This document shows, one piece after another, positions 45,081-54,020 of a DNA stretch of 64,000 nucleotides (positions are counted from its first letter, which is position 1; the number at the start of each line of letters is the position of its first letter). The stretch covers positions 62,001 to 126,000 of the forward strand of contig NZ_WBJS01000002.1 in assembly GCF_009296265.1 (NCBI RefSeq). The letters are read 5' to 3'. Below the pieces are notes generated by a model, which saw only the letters and a list, made by a program, of their open reading frames with translations, made no database searches and had not been told where the DNA came from. The position numbers and the translations under genes were made by a program. The stretch comes from Thioclava sp. JE_KL1 (GTDB lineage Bacteria > Pseudomonadota > Alphaproteobacteria > Rhodobacterales > Rhodobacteraceae).

Positions 45081-45948
45081 CGCCTTCGCGCCGGCGAAGA
45101 TCAACCTGACGCTCCACGTCATCGGCCAGCGGGCCGATGGCTATCACTTGCTCGACAGTCTCGTGTCCTTCGGGCCGATGGGCGATCGGCTGGTGCTGCG
45201 CGAGAGCGACGCGCTCTCGCTCAGCGTCGCAGGGCCCGAGGCGGCGGGCGTGCCTGCCGACCCGTCGAATCTCGTGCTGAAGGCCGCGGCCCTCCTGTCG
45301 CGCCCGGCGGGGCAGGGGGCCGAAATCCATCTCGACAAACATCTGCCGCCCGCCTCGGGCATCGGCGGTGGATCGTCAGACGCGGCGGCTGCGCTGCGCG
45401 GGCTGGCTGCGCTTTGGGGCCAGCCGCTTCCGGAGGAGACCGCACAGCTTGGGGCAGACGTGCCGATGTGCCTGACGCCGCAGCCCCAGCGGGTGCGTGG
45501 TATCGGCGAGGTGCTGGACCCCGTGCCGCTGCCGCCGCTGCCCGTGCTTCTGGTCAACCCGCGTGTGGAGGTGCCGACGCCTGCGATCTTCAAAGGCCTC
45601 GATTCGAAGGACAATCCCCCGATGCCTGAGACGCTTCCGACCTTCACCGGCGCGCCGGATTGCATCGACTGGCTCGCGACCCAGCGCAACGACCTGCAGG
45701 CCCCCGCCATCGCCTCCGCCCCGGTGATCGGGAAGGTTCTGGACGGGCTCATGACGCTGCCCGGCTGCCGCCTCGCGCGGATGTCGGGCTCGGGCGCTAC
45801 TTGTTTCGCGCTGTTCGAGACGCTGGACGGGGCGCAGGCCGCCGAGGCGATGCTGGCCCAACGTCGCCCCGACTGGTGGCACGCGTCTGGCATGCTCGGC
45901 GATCAGACGCAAAAGGCGCAGCCCCAAAGCCGCGCCTCTTCCTCTTGA
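45067..45948 (+). CDS. ispE: 4-diphosphocytidyl-2-C-methyl-D-erythritol kinase
   Basis: IspE phosphorylates CDP-methylerythritol in the MEP pathway to isoprenoids. The 293-residue GHMP kinase has AKINLTLHV with the catalytic-region K, the ATP loop ASGIGGGSSDAAA near residue 96, and SGSGATCFAL near the C-terminus. It starts within the last codons of the TPR gene. Together with ispB and ubiA, also in this window, it supplies the ubiquinone tail. Confidence 0.94.
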   Translation: MRIIDAFAPAKINLTLHVIGQRADGYHLLDSLVSFGPMGDRLVLRESDALSLSVAGPEAAGVPADPSNLVLKAAALLSRPAGQGAEIHLDKHLPPASGIGGGSSDAAAALRGLAALWGQPLPEETAQLGADVPMCLTPQPQRVRGIGEVLDPVPLPPLPVLLVNPRVEVPTPAIFKGLDSKDNPPMPETLPTFTGAPDCIDWLATQRNDLQAPAIASAPVIGKVLDGLMTLPGCRLARMSGSGATCFALFETLDGAQAAEAMLAQRRPDWWHASGMLGDQTQKAQPQSRASSS

Positions 45949-45951
45949 CCT

Positions 45952-45993
45952 AAATATCCCGGGGGAGCCCGCAGGGCGGGGGCAGAGCCCCCT
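45952..45993. repeat. AAATATCCCGGGGG intergenic element, copy 2
   Basis: The core AAATATCCCGGGGG is followed by a GCCCGC...GCGGGG region and the hairpin GGGGGC-AGA-GCCCCC. It fills the gap between the convergent ispE and ispB genes. Copy 1 is at 36713-36773. The hairpin can act as a terminator for either strand. Confidence 0.65.
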
Positions 45994-47003
45994 CAGCGCA
46001 GCCGCGCCACCACGTAATCCGCCAGATCGTCCAGCATCTGCCGCAACTCGCTCTCGGGCAGCACCTTCAGCCGCTCGCGCCCGCGATCGGCCCATTCGAG
46101 GGCCGCCGCGCGGGTCTCTTCTAGCGCGCCGGTCGCGTGCAGCAGCTCCAGCGCATGCTCCAGATCGCCGTCGCGCTGGTCGCCCTTGTCGATGGTGCGG
46201 GTCCAGAAGGCGCGGGCGTCCGCGTCGGCTTTCGCCAGCGCCTTGATCAGCGGCAGGGTCAGCTTGCGCTCGCGGAAATCGTCGCCCGCGTTCTTGCCCA
46301 TCGTCTCGGCATCGCTGAGATAATCCAGCAGATCGTCGACCACCTGGAACGCGATCCCGAGGCTTTCGCCGTAATCGTGCAGCGCCGCGATCTGATCCTC
46401 CGGCGCACCGGCCAGAACCGCGCCCGCCTCGGTCGCCGCCGAGAACAGCGCGGCTGTCTTGCCGCGCACCACCTTGTAATAGGTGTCCTCGGTCGTGTTC
46501 AGGTCTTCCGCGGCCGAGAGCTGCAGCACCTCGCCCTCGGTGATGACGGCGGAGGCGTTCGACAGGATCGACAGAACCCGCAGGTTGTCGGTGTCGGTCA
46601 TCAGCTGGAACGACCGCGCGAAGAGATAATCGCCAACGAGCACGCTCGACTTGTTGTCCCAGAGCAGGTTCGCGGTCGGGCGGCCCCGGCGCTGCTTGCT
46701 CTCGTCGACCACATCGTCATGCAGCAGCGTCGCGGTATGGATGAACTCGACCGCCGCCGCGAGGTTGTGATGCAGATTGCCCTCGTAGCCGCACAGCCGC
46801 GCCGCCGCGACGGTCAGCATCGGCCGCAGCCGTTTGCCGCCCGCGCCGACCAGATGGGCGGTCACTTCGGGGATGCGCGGCGCGTTCTCCGAGGCCATGC
46901 GCTCGGCGATCAGCGCATCCACCGCCGCCATGTCGCTGGCCAAGGCTTCCGCGAGCCGGTCATGCGGTTTCGCCGTGTTGTCGGGCTTGTCGTCGAGGCT
47001 CAT
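45993..47003 (-). CDS. ispB: Polyprenyl diphosphate synthase (ubiquinone side chain)
   Basis: The enzyme adds isopentenyl units to build the long-chain polyprenyl diphosphate used by UbiA; in this group the chain is usually C50, which cannot be read from sequence by eye. The 336-residue protein has both Asp-rich motifs, DDVVD (96-100) and DDLLD (223-227), with GGKRLRP at 55-61. The start at 47003 has AAGGG six bases upstream; 47009 or 47027 are possible alternatives. Confidence 0.93.
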   Translation of the reverse strand: MSLDDKPDNTAKPHDRLAEALASDMAAVDALIAERMASENAPRIPEVTAHLVGAGGKRLRPMLTVAAARLCGYEGNLHHNLAAAVEFIHTATLLHDDVVDESKQRRGRPTANLLWDNKSSVLVGDYLFARSFQLMTDTDNLRVLSILSNASAVITEGEVLQLSAAEDLNTTEDTYYKVVRGKTAALFSAATEAGAVLAGAPEDQIAALHDYGESLGIAFQVVDDLLDYLSDAETMGKNAGDDFRERKLTLPLIKALAKADADARAFWTRTIDKGDQRDGDLEHALELLHATGALEETRAAALEWADRGRERLKVLPESELRQMLDDLADYVVARLR

Positions 47004-47054
47004 GTTCATCCCTTCGATCTGCCTCATCTCGACAGCCCTCGCAAGGGGCCGTAA

Positions 47055-47276
47055 GTGAGGGATATGAAAGAGCTACTGCGCAGCACGGACCCGGTGAAAC
47101 TGGCCATGGCGACCGCCCTTCTCGAGGGCGAGGGTATAAGCACGTTTCAACTCGACGTCCATACGAGCGTGCTGGAAGGCTCGCTCGGAATCCTTCCGCG
47201 CCGCCTGATGGTGCGCGACAGCGACATGTTCATGGCGCAGGCGGTTCTGCGCGACAATGAGATCAAATCGGATTGA
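47055..47276 (+). CDS. DUF2007-type small protein
   Basis: The 73-residue protein (KELLRSTDPVKLAMATALLEGEGI, then VLEGSLGILPRRLMV) matches the DUF2007 pattern, a small ferredoxin-like fold seen in proposed signal-transducing proteins. The real role is unknown. GTG 47055 has AAGGGG at good spacing; ATG 47064, giving 70 residues, is the alternative. It is divergent from ispB and directly precedes a methyltransferase gene. Confidence 0.82.
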   Translation: MRDMKELLRSTDPVKLAMATALLEGEGISTFQLDVHTSVLEGSLGILPRRLMVRDSDMFMAQAVLRDNEIKSD

Positions 47277-47281
47277 GGCTT

Positions 47282-48049
47282 ATGGACCGGTTCGGGCCCG
47301 ATGAACTGACAGTCGATGGCTTTCTCGGCGGGCGGTTGCGCATCGCCCAGCCGCGCGCGGGCTACCGCGCGGCGATGGACCCGGTCCTGCTCGCGGCGGC
47401 CTGTCCGGCGCAGGCGGGCCAGTCGGTTCTGGAGCTCGGCTGCGGGGCCGGGGTGGCGAGCCTGTGTCTTGGCTGGCGGGTGCCGGGGCTTGCGCAAAGC
47501 GGGATGGAACTGCAGCCCGCCTATGCCGATCTGGCCCGGCGCAACGCGGCGGAGAACGGGGTCGCGCTCGAGGTGATCGAGGGTGATCTGGCGCAGATGC
47601 CCGCCGATCTGCGCGCGCGCAGCTTCGATCACGTCATCGCCAACCCGCCCTATTTCGGGCCCGAGGATGGCACGCCCGCCGCCGATCCCGGGCGCGAGCG
47701 TGCGCAGCGTGAGGCGACGCCGATCAGCGCATGGCTCGACGCGGGGCTGCGACGGCTCAAGCCCGAGGGGCGGATCACGCTGATCCAGCAGGCCGACCGG
47801 CTGGCGGATCTGCTGGTGGGGCTGCACGGTCGGACCGGCGCGATCACCGTTCTGCCGATCGCGCCCCGAGTCGGTCGCACGGCGCGCCGAGTGATCGTCA
47901 CAGCGCGCAAAGGTGCGCGGACCCCGCTGCAGCTTCTTGCGCCGCTGATCCTGCACTCGGCGCCGATGCACTCACGCGATGCAGAGGATTTGACGGAAAT
48001 TGCGCGCGAAATCCTGCGCGAAGGTCAAAAATTGCCGATTCCGCGTTAA
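47282..48049 (+). CDS. TrmN6-like tRNA1(Val) adenine-N6-methyltransferase
   Basis: The 255-residue protein has the SAM-binding LELGCGAGVASLCL and the adenine-N6 catalytic motif NPPYFG near residue 121, with the COG4123 opening (LTVDGFLGGRLRIAQPRAGYRAAMDPVLLA). E. coli TrmN6 methylates A37 of tRNA1(Val). It follows the DUF2007 gene by 5 bp. The start at ATG 47282 is preferred, although TTG 47273 would overlap the previous stop. Confidence 0.85.
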   Translation: MDRFGPDELTVDGFLGGRLRIAQPRAGYRAAMDPVLLAAACPAQAGQSVLELGCGAGVASLCLGWRVPGLAQSGMELQPAYADLARRNAAENGVALEVIEGDLAQMPADLRARSFDHVIANPPYFGPEDGTPAADPGRERAQREATPISAWLDAGLRRLKPEGRITLIQQADRLADLLVGLHGRTGAITVLPIAPRVGRTARRVIVTARKGARTPLQLLAPLILHSAPMHSRDAEDLTEIAREILREGQKLPIPR

Positions 48050-48167
48050 CGCTTTCGCAAGATTTCGCGAAAATGCTGGGGATAACCCGTCGCTATACGA
48101 CATTTCCGTGACACGACTCAAAACCTGTGCTGCAATCGACGGGCTGACAACTGGAGAGGAGACTGCC

Positions 48168-48335
48168 ATGTCGCTTGGTTCGCATATCACCGAACTTCGC
48201 AAAAAACATGAGGCTCTGTCGATGGAGGTCGAGCGCGCTTCGCGCAGACCCGGCATCGACGATCTCGAAATCGCTCAGATGAAAAGGCAAAAACTTAGGC
48301 TAAAAGAGGAAATCCACCGCCTCGAAACGGCCTGA
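48168..48335 (+). CDS. YdcH-family DUF465 protein
   Basis: The 55-residue protein is a helical hairpin (SHITELRKKHEALSMEVE, then LEIAQMKRQKLRLKEEIHRLE), the standard DUF465/YdcH form. Function is unknown, though the family is widespread in alphaproteobacteria, often with several copies per genome. GGAGAGGA precedes the ATG. Confidence 0.9.
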   Translation: MSLGSHITELRKKHEALSMEVERASRRPGIDDLEIAQMKRQKLRLKEEIHRLETA

Positions 48336-48356
48336 GGGCCCTCCCACGAGTTTAAT

Positions 48357-48380
48357 CGGGCCGTCCTTCGGGGCGGCCCG
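48357..48380 (+). terminator. Terminator hairpin with UUCG loop after the YdcH-family gene
   Basis: CGGGCCGTCC and GGGCGGCCCG form a 10-bp stem (one G-U pair) around TTCG, with TGTCGTTT after it, between convergent genes. Confidence 0.75.
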
Positions 48381-48415
48381 TGTCGTTTGAAAGGGGCCTG
48401 TTAGCGCGCGGCGAC

Positions 48416-49336
48416 TCAGGTCGAACCCTTCCGCGGTATCTCCTGCCCGGTCATATCCGGCGGAGGGGGCGCGGCGCGCCGACGCCGACCGCCAAGCGCC
48501 GCCAGCCCGGCGCCCCCGGCGATCATCGCCGCCGCGATCAGCAGGGTCGGGCGGGCGCTCGCGATCCCGACGGCGACCAGCACCAGCGTCGAGACCAGAG
48601 GGGCCGCGTAGGAGGCCGTACCCAGAAGTTGTATGTCGCCGCGCTTCACCCCGAGGTCCCATGTGTAGAAGGCGAGCCCCACCGGCCCCAGCCCCAAGCC
48701 GATCACCGAGGCCCAGCCGATCGCGTCCGCAGGCCAGATCGTCGGCTCCAGCGCAAGATGGGCGACGGCCGACAGGGCCGCGCTCGCGAGGCAATAGACC
48801 GCGACCGCCGCCGTCGGCACCGCGCCGAAGCGACGCGACAGCAGCGAATAGCTCGACCATGTCAGCGCGCAAATCAACGCCAGCCCATAGCCGGGCAGCG
48901 CCGCCGGATCGGCGGAAATCCCGCCCCCGAGGATCAGCGCGGCTCCGCCAAACGCAAGCACCGCCCCCGCGACATGCCAAAGCGTCAGCCGCTCGCCGGG
49001 CAGCAACCCGGAAAACAGCACGATCAGCAGGGGCCAGAGATAGGCGATCAGCCCGGCCTCGGCCGGGGGCGCGAGGCGCAGCGCCGAGAAATAAAGGAAA
49101 TGATAGCCGAACAGCCCCGCGGTCCCGGCGAGATAGACCCTCCACGACACCTGCCGCAGCTGCCCCAGCGCACCGGTTGCAACCAGCCAGATCACGCCCA
49201 CCGCGCCGCCCAAAGCGAAACAGAGCGCGTTCAGCATCAGGGGCGGCACCGGGGCCGATCCCACGGTGAATAGCGCCAGCAGCGCCCACAGCAATACCGC
49301 CGTGAACCCGATCGAAGTGGCCTTGCCGCGTGTCAT
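48416..49336 (-). CDS. EamA-family (DMT) transporter
   Basis: The 306-residue protein has ten hydrophobic helices in two EamA repeats, with the conserved proline/tryptophan turn in LIAYLWPLLIVLFSGLLPGERLT. Members export or import small metabolites such as amino acids; the substrate is unknown. The C-terminus is basic and Pro-rich (RRRRAAPPPP). The chosen ATG follows the phaB terminator region; the longer frame would run through it. Confidence 0.85.
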   Translation of the reverse strand: MTRGKATSIGFTAVLLWALLALFTVGSAPVPPLMLNALCFALGGAVGVIWLVATGALGQLRQVSWRVYLAGTAGLFGYHFLYFSALRLAPPAEAGLIAYLWPLLIVLFSGLLPGERLTLWHVAGAVLAFGGAALILGGGISADPAALPGYGLALICALTWSSYSLLSRRFGAVPTAAVAVYCLASAALSAVAHLALEPTIWPADAIGWASVIGLGLGPVGLAFYTWDLGVKRGDIQLLGTASYAAPLVSTLVLVAVGIASARPTLLIAAAMIAGGAGLAALGGRRRRAAPPPPDMTGQEIPRKGST

Positions 49337-49356
49337 GCTGTCCCCGCCAAAACAAA

Positions 49357-49379
49357 GAGGCCCGCAAAATGCGGGCCTC
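49357..49379 (-). terminator. Intrinsic terminator of phaB
   Basis: GAGGCCCGC and GCGGGCCTC form a perfect 9-bp stem; on the minus strand TTTGTTTT follows. Confidence 0.9.
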
Positions 49380-49403
49380 CGTCGAGAATGCCAAGAGGCG
49401 AAA

Positions 49404-50126
49404 TCAGATGAAGTACTGACCGCCATTCGCGGTGATCGTCGAGCCGGTGATGAAGCCCGCATCGTCGGATGCGAGGAACACCACGCAGCGCGCGATTTCT
49501 TCGGGCTCGCCCAGACGACCGACCGGGATCTGGCCGATGATCGACTCGCGCACCTTCTCCGGCACCGCCATGACCATCTCGGTCGCGATATAGCCGGGGC
49601 AGATCGCGTTCACCGTGATGCCCGCGCGCGCGCCTTCCTGCGCCAGCGCCTTTGTGAAGCCCAGATCGCCCGCCTTCGCCGCCGAGTAATTCGCCTGCGC
49701 GAACTGGCCCTTCTGGCCGTTGATCGATGAGATGTTCACGACCCGGCCGAACTTGCGCTCGCGCATCTTCGTCCAGAGCGGATGGGTCATGTTGAAGATG
49801 CCGCTGAGATTGGTGTCGATCACCTGGTTCCACTGCTCGCGGGTCATCTTGTGGAAGGGCGCGTCGCGGGTAATGCCCGCGTTGTTCACCAGAACGTCGA
49901 TCGGTCCGACCTCGGATTCGATCTGTTCGATCCCCGCCGCGCAGGCGTCGTAATCGGCGACCGACCATTTGTAGGTCTTGATCCCCGTCTCCTCGGTGAA
50001 TTTGGCCGCAGCCTCGTCATTGCCGGCATAGTTCGCGACGACCGTGTAGCCCGCCGCCTGCAGCGCCTTCGAGATCGCCGCGCCAATGCCGCGCGATCCG
50101 CCGGTGACCAATGCAACTCTCGCCAT
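49404..50126 (-). CDS. phaB: Acetoacetyl-CoA reductase
   Basis: PhaB reduces acetoacetyl-CoA to (R)-3-hydroxybutyryl-CoA with NADPH, the monomer for polyhydroxybutyrate. The 240-residue short-chain dehydrogenase has TGGSRGIG at residues 8-15, NNAGI, the catalytic Ser in NISSINGQKGQ and the Tyr/Lys in YSAAKAG near residues 152-156. The phaA gene lies 105 bp upstream in the same direction; the PHB synthase phaC is not in the window. Confidence 0.95.
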   Translation of the reverse strand: MARVALVTGGSRGIGAAISKALQAAGYTVVANYAGNDEAAAKFTEETGIKTYKWSVADYDACAAGIEQIESEVGPIDVLVNNAGITRDAPFHKMTREQWNQVIDTNLSGIFNMTHPLWTKMRERKFGRVVNISSINGQKGQFAQANYSAAKAGDLGFTKALAQEGARAGITVNAICPGYIATEMVMAVPEKVRESIIGQIPVGRLGEPEEIARCVVFLASDDAGFITGSTITANGGQYFI

Positions 50127-50176
50127 GATTCCTCCTCCAAATGGAATGCCCTTGAAATGCTGTTACCGAAAATGAC

Positions 50177-50205
50177 AAGAGCGCGCAACAAAGTTGCGCG
50201 CTCTT
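50177..50205. terminator. Perfect 13-bp hairpin between phaA and phaB
   Basis: AAGAGCGCGCAAC and GTTGCGCGCTCTT pair around AAA. On the plus strand it is followed by TTT; on the minus strand, the direction of the genes, by GTCATTTT. It may attenuate readthrough from phaA into phaB. Confidence 0.7.
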
Positions 50206-50231
50206 TTTGCAGATGCAGCATTTTTTTGCCG

Positions 50232-51407
50232 TTAGAGGCCTTCAATACACATCGCGACGCCCATGCCGCCACCGATGCAGAGCGTGGCGAGGCCTTTTTT
50301 CGAGCCCTGACGCTTCATCTCGAACAGAAGGGTGTTGAGGATTCGCGCGCCGCTGGCGCCGATCGGGTGGCCGATGGCGATGGCGCCGCCATTGACGTTC
50401 ACCTTGCTGACGTCCCAACCCATGTCCTTGTTCACCGCGCAGGCCTGCGCTGCGAAGGCCTCGTTAGCTTCGATCAGGTCGAGATCGGAGGCTTTCCAGC
50501 CCGCCTTCTCCAGCGCCTTGCGCGAGGACGGGATCGGGCCGCAGCCCATGATCGACGGGTCGAGCCCGGCGGTCGCATAGGAGGCGATGCGGGCCAGCGG
50601 CGTGAGCCCGCGCTTCTCGGCCTCTTCCTCCGACATCAGCAGCACCGCGGCCGCACCGTCATTGATGCCGCTCGCGTTGCCCGCGGTCACCGAGCCGTCC
50701 TTGGCGAAGGCCGGGCGCAGCTTCTGCATGTTCTCGATCGTCGCGCCGTGGCGAATATATTCATCCTGATCTACGACCGTATCGCCCTTGCGCGTCTTCA
50801 CGGTGAAGGCGGCGATCTCGTCGGCGAATTTGCCAGCCTTCTGCGCGGCCTCGGCCTTGTTTTGCGACGCCAGCGCGAATTCGTCCTGCATCTCGCGCGA
50901 AATCTGCCACTGGGTCGCGACATTCTCGGCGGTCTGGCCCATGTGATAGCCGTTAAAAGCGTCCCACAGACCGTCCTTGATCATCGAGTCGATCATCTTC
51001 ATGTCGCCCATCTTCTGACCCGCGCGCAGATGCGCGACATGGGGGCTGAGCGACATGCTTTCCTGACCGCCTGCGACGACGATATCGGCATCGCCGCACA
51101 TGATGTGCTGGGCGCCGAGCGCGACCGTGCGAAGGCCCGAACCGCAGACTTGGTTGATCGACCAGGCGGCGCTTTCGATCGGCAGGCCCGCGTTGATATG
51201 GGCTTGGCGGGCGGGGTTCTGGCCTTGGCCCGCGGTCAGCACCTGACCGAGGATCGTCTCGGATACATCGGACTTCTCGATCCCGGCGCGGGCGACGACG
51301 GCCTCGATCACGGCGGCGCCGAGGTCATGTGCGGGCGTATTGGCAAACGCGCCCAAAAACGAGCCGACGGGCGTGCGCGCGGCCGAGACGATGACGACAT
51401 TGGTCAT
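50232..51407 (-). CDS. phaA: Acetyl-CoA acetyltransferase (beta-ketothiolase)
   Basis: PhaA condenses two acetyl-CoA to acetoacetyl-CoA, the first step of PHB synthesis. The 391-residue thiolase has the nucleophile C88 in [19 protein letters not shown] with the catalytic His, and CIGGGMG with the second Cys near the C-terminus. GGAGG lies just before the ATG at 51407. Together with phaB it forms the PHB precursor pair. Confidence 0.95.
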   Translation of the reverse strand: MTNVVIVSAARTPVGSFLGAFANTPAHDLGAAVIEAVVARAGIEKSDVSETILGQVLTAGQGQNPARQAHINAGLPIESAAWSINQVCGSGLRTVALGAQHIMCGDADIVVAGGQESMSLSPHVAHLRAGQKMGDMKMIDSMIKDGLWDAFNGYHMGQTAENVATQWQISREMQDEFALASQNKAEAAQKAGKFADEIAAFTVKTRKGDTVVDQDEYIRHGATIENMQKLRPAFAKDGSVTAGNASGINDGAAAVLLMSEEEAEKRGLTPLARIASYATAGLDPSIMGCGPIPSSRKALEKAGWKASDLDLIEANEAFAAQACAVNKDMGWDVSKVNVNGGAIAIGHPIGASGARILNTLLFEMKRQGSKKGLATLCIGGGMGVAMCIEGL

Positions 51408-51548
51408 GGGATCCTCCTCATCACTTAAGCGGGCGCGAAAGCGCGTCCGTTCTGCTGCTGCGCAGCATGGCGGAAGGGAACGAGAGGTCAAGCTTAATCC
51501 CGTCGCTCGGGAAATTGTTAGCGCAAGTTTATTGCGCTCTGGCTGGGG

Positions 51549-52391
51549 TCATGCACGTCTCCGTTGCGGTTCGTGAGACTGGCTCCACGGGGGGTGGATC
51601 GTCGGCGCGCCGAAGTAATAGCCCTGCATGCAATCGACGCCGAGGCTTGCCACATATTCGGCATCCTCCAGCGACTCGACCGCTTCGGCGATTGTGAACA
51701 TCTCGAAATGGCGCGCCACGTCGAGCAGCGACTTCGTCAGCGCCTGATTGTCCGGATCGTGCGAGATGCCGCGGATGAACTGCCCATCGACCTTGATGAT
51801 GTCGAAGTAGAAATCTCGCAGATAGCGGAAAGACGTGTAGCCCGCCCCGAAATCGTCGAGCGCGAAACTGACGCCGCGGGCCTGCAAATCCTCCATGAAG
51901 ATGCTGACGAGCTCGGGAATTTCCATCGCTGAGCTTTCGGTAATCTCCAATATGAGACGCTCGCCGACGGTTTCATCGACCGCGAGGCCGCGATTGAGAA
52001 CCTTGGTCCAGGGCGCATAGCCGATCGAGCGCGCCGACATATTGATCGCCAGGCGCAGATCCGGCTGCCCAAGAAGCGCTTTCAGACCCAGTTCGAGCGA
52101 GAGGCAATCGAGTTTCCGCCCGACCTCCGTCCGTTCGATCGCGTTGATGAACTCCTTCGCGGGGATGATGCGCCCGCGATCATCGAGAACCCGGATCAGG
52201 CCCTCGTAAAACGCGGGTCGGTCGGGGCGACAGGTCTGGATCACGGGCTGATAGGCCAGCATGACGTCTTGCCGGTCGATCGCCGCGCGCACCATAGCCA
52301 AGGCCTGTCGGCTTTGCTCGGCAGCCGCAAAGCTCAGCGGGCTATCTTCATCACGATGCACCGGCATGGTCCTCGCGTCTCGATTCGTCAT
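51549..52391 (-). CDS. EAL-domain cyclic-di-GMP phosphodiesterase
   Basis: The 280-residue protein is a nearly stand-alone EAL domain with a 30-residue N-terminal tail and no sensor or membrane part. The signature reads EGLIR (63-67). The metal and catalytic positions are kept: N118 (NMSA), E150 (EITE), D180-D181 (DDFGAG), K201 (KVDG), E237/E240 (EAVE) and Q257 (QGYYFG), so it should hydrolyse c-di-GMP. GGAGGGG precedes the start at 52391. It is divergent from a PAS-domain gene, which suggests a shared signalling task. Confidence 0.9.
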   Translation of the reverse strand: MTNRDARTMPVHRDEDSPLSFAAAEQSRQALAMVRAAIDRQDVMLAYQPVIQTCRPDRPAFYEGLIRVLDDRGRIIPAKEFINAIERTEVGRKLDCLSLELGLKALLGQPDLRLAINMSARSIGYAPWTKVLNRGLAVDETVGERLILEITESSAMEIPELVSIFMEDLQARGVSFALDDFGAGYTSFRYLRDFYFDIIKVDGQFIRGISHDPDNQALTKSLLDVARHFEMFTIAEAVESLEDAEYVASLGVDCMQGYYFGAPTIHPPWSQSHEPQRRRA

Positions 52392-52556
52392 CTGCCCCTC
52401 CTTCGCCTTCGAGCCAAGCATCCGCGCAAGCGCCTAAGAAGCGGTAAAGACCGGGAAATACGCCGGACTCGTGGTTAACGGAAAATTCGCATCCGGCGTT
52501 AAGTCGATGGTAACCGGCAGGTGCCTAGGGTGGAGCTTGATGGAACAGAATGGGCG

Positions 52557-53798
52557 ATGACGAAAATGGGGCAGCCGGCACTGCGCGGCACCAACGAGGT
52601 GCCTTTCGCGCTGGAAGAATTGTTCTACTCGCGCACCGATACGCGTGGGGTGATCCAATCGGGCAACGAGATTTTTCGGCGCACCGCGGGGTTCGAGTGG
52701 TCCGAGATGATCGGAGCGCCGCATAAGATCGTTCGCCACCCCGATACGCCGCGAGCGGTGTTCAGGGTGCTCTGGGATGCGCTGAAAAAAGGCTATCCCA
52801 TGGGCGCCTATGTGAAGAACAAGGCGAAAGGCGGCGGGTGGTATTGGGTCTTCGCGGTCGTCATGCCGATCGAAGGGGGCTACCTCTCGGTCCGGCTGAA
52901 ACCGACGAGCGAGCTGTCCGATGAAATCCACCAACTCTACCGTGATCTCTCTGCGCGCGAGCGGGCGGAGTCGCTCGACCCGGAGGAGAGCGCGACGCTG
53001 TTGCGTGATTTCGCGGAACGTGGCGGCTATTCGAGCTACACCGCCTTCATGGCCTATGCGCTGGCGCTCGAGCTTACCGAACGGGATCGCCGCTTCAATC
53101 GAAATGCCGATGAGAATACGCGCATGCTGGCCGAATTGAACACCGCGATGGGACGGCTCACGAAGGAGCAATTCGGACTTCTACGCAGTTTCGAAGCGTT
53201 GCAATCCGTGCCTAACAACATGCGGATCGTCGCCTCGCGGCTAGAGCCGTCCGGGGGGCCGGTGTCCGCGATCTCGGAGAATTACAAAGCTTCGTCTGCC
53301 GTCATCTCGGAGCGGCTGCGCAAATTCGTTGCCGGTCGCGGCAATCTCTGCGGTCAGATGGCCTTTCAGGTCGCGCGCGCCGTGTTCCAACTGGGCTGCG
53401 CGCGCGTCCTCAACGAAATGAGCACCAATTTTATGGGCGAAGAGGCGCAGAATGATCAGCCCCGAGAGGAAGAACGCGCATTGCTGCAGTCGCTCGTCAC
53501 CAAAGGCACCGCCGATGCGAATGCCGCGATGCGTCAAGCGGCCGAACTCGCCGACGATATGATGAACCAAAGCCGAGACATTCGTCGCCAGTTGCTCGGG
53601 CTCGACACGATCCGCGTCCTTGGGCGCGTCGAGTGCGGGCGCATGCGGGATGCGAATGGCGGGCTCGCGGCTACGATCGACCAGCTCGACAGTTTCCATG
53701 ACGATATCAAAGGGCGGCTGGAGGCCATCCTAGCCCTGTCGGAAGAGATTGAACATTGGCTAGGGCGCTATCTGCGCGCGGGGAGAAGCGCGGCATGA
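52557..53798 (+). CDS. Aer-type PAS-domain signalling protein without a known output domain
   Basis: The ~413-residue soluble protein has an N-terminal PAS domain very like that of the aerotaxis receptor Aer (FYSRTDTRGVIQSGNEIF, IVRHPDTPRAVFRVLWDALKKG, GAYVKNKAKGGGWYWVFAV), a flavin-type redox sensor in Aer. The rest is helical, without HAMP, MCP signalling, kinase or GGDEF motifs. It may sense redox state and act through protein contacts. The start is uncertain: GTG 52521, GTG 52530, ATG 52557 and ATG 52566 are all in frame with poor ribosome-binding sites. Confidence 0.78.
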   Translation: MTKMGQPALRGTNEVPFALEELFYSRTDTRGVIQSGNEIFRRTAGFEWSEMIGAPHKIVRHPDTPRAVFRVLWDALKKGYPMGAYVKNKAKGGGWYWVFAVVMPIEGGYLSVRLKPTSELSDEIHQLYRDLSARERAESLDPEESATLLRDFAERGGYSSYTAFMAYALALELTERDRRFNRNADENTRMLAELNTAMGRLTKEQFGLLRSFEALQSVPNNMRIVASRLEPSGGPVSAISENYKASSAVISERLRKFVAGRGNLCGQMAFQVARAVFQLGCARVLNEMSTNFMGEEAQNDQPREEERALLQSLVTKGTADANAAMRQAAELADDMMNQSRDIRRQLLGLDTIRVLGRVECGRMRDANGGLAATIDQLDSFHDDIKGRLEAILALSEEIEHWLGRYLRAGRSAA

Positions 53799-53823
53799 GT
53801 CTCGGCAGGCCCAAGCGCCAAGG

Positions 53824-53924
53824 GAAACATTCTGCGTAGAACTGCGAAGAACATGGCATGCGGGGGCGGAGGCGTGGCTGGCAGTTCAGATGCAGCCCAG
53901 ACGCCGGGCTCTGCAGAATGTTTC
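53824..53924. other. Candidate structured RNA or complex terminator
   Basis: GAAACATTCTGC (53824-53835) and GCAGAATGTTTC (53913-53924) are a perfect 12-bp inverted repeat 77 bases apart. Inside are GAACTGC/GCAGTTC (53839-53845 with 53881-53887) and AGCCC/GGGCT (53894-53898 with 53906-53910), giving a three-way junction. It lies between convergent genes and has no open frame I can support. Confidence 0.45.
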
Positions 53925-54020
53925 GACAGGCGGACCGGGTTGCGCGGGATGCGATCGAAGATCGGGCGGCAACAGAAAAACGGCCCGGCAGAAAGTTTCG
54001 CGCCGCCACACCACCCTGCC

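Noticed and set aside
52475-52502. Two TTAA half-sites between the EAL and PAS genes, considered as a CtrA site
   Set aside because: They are 20 bases apart rather than 7, so they do not form the CtrA consensus.
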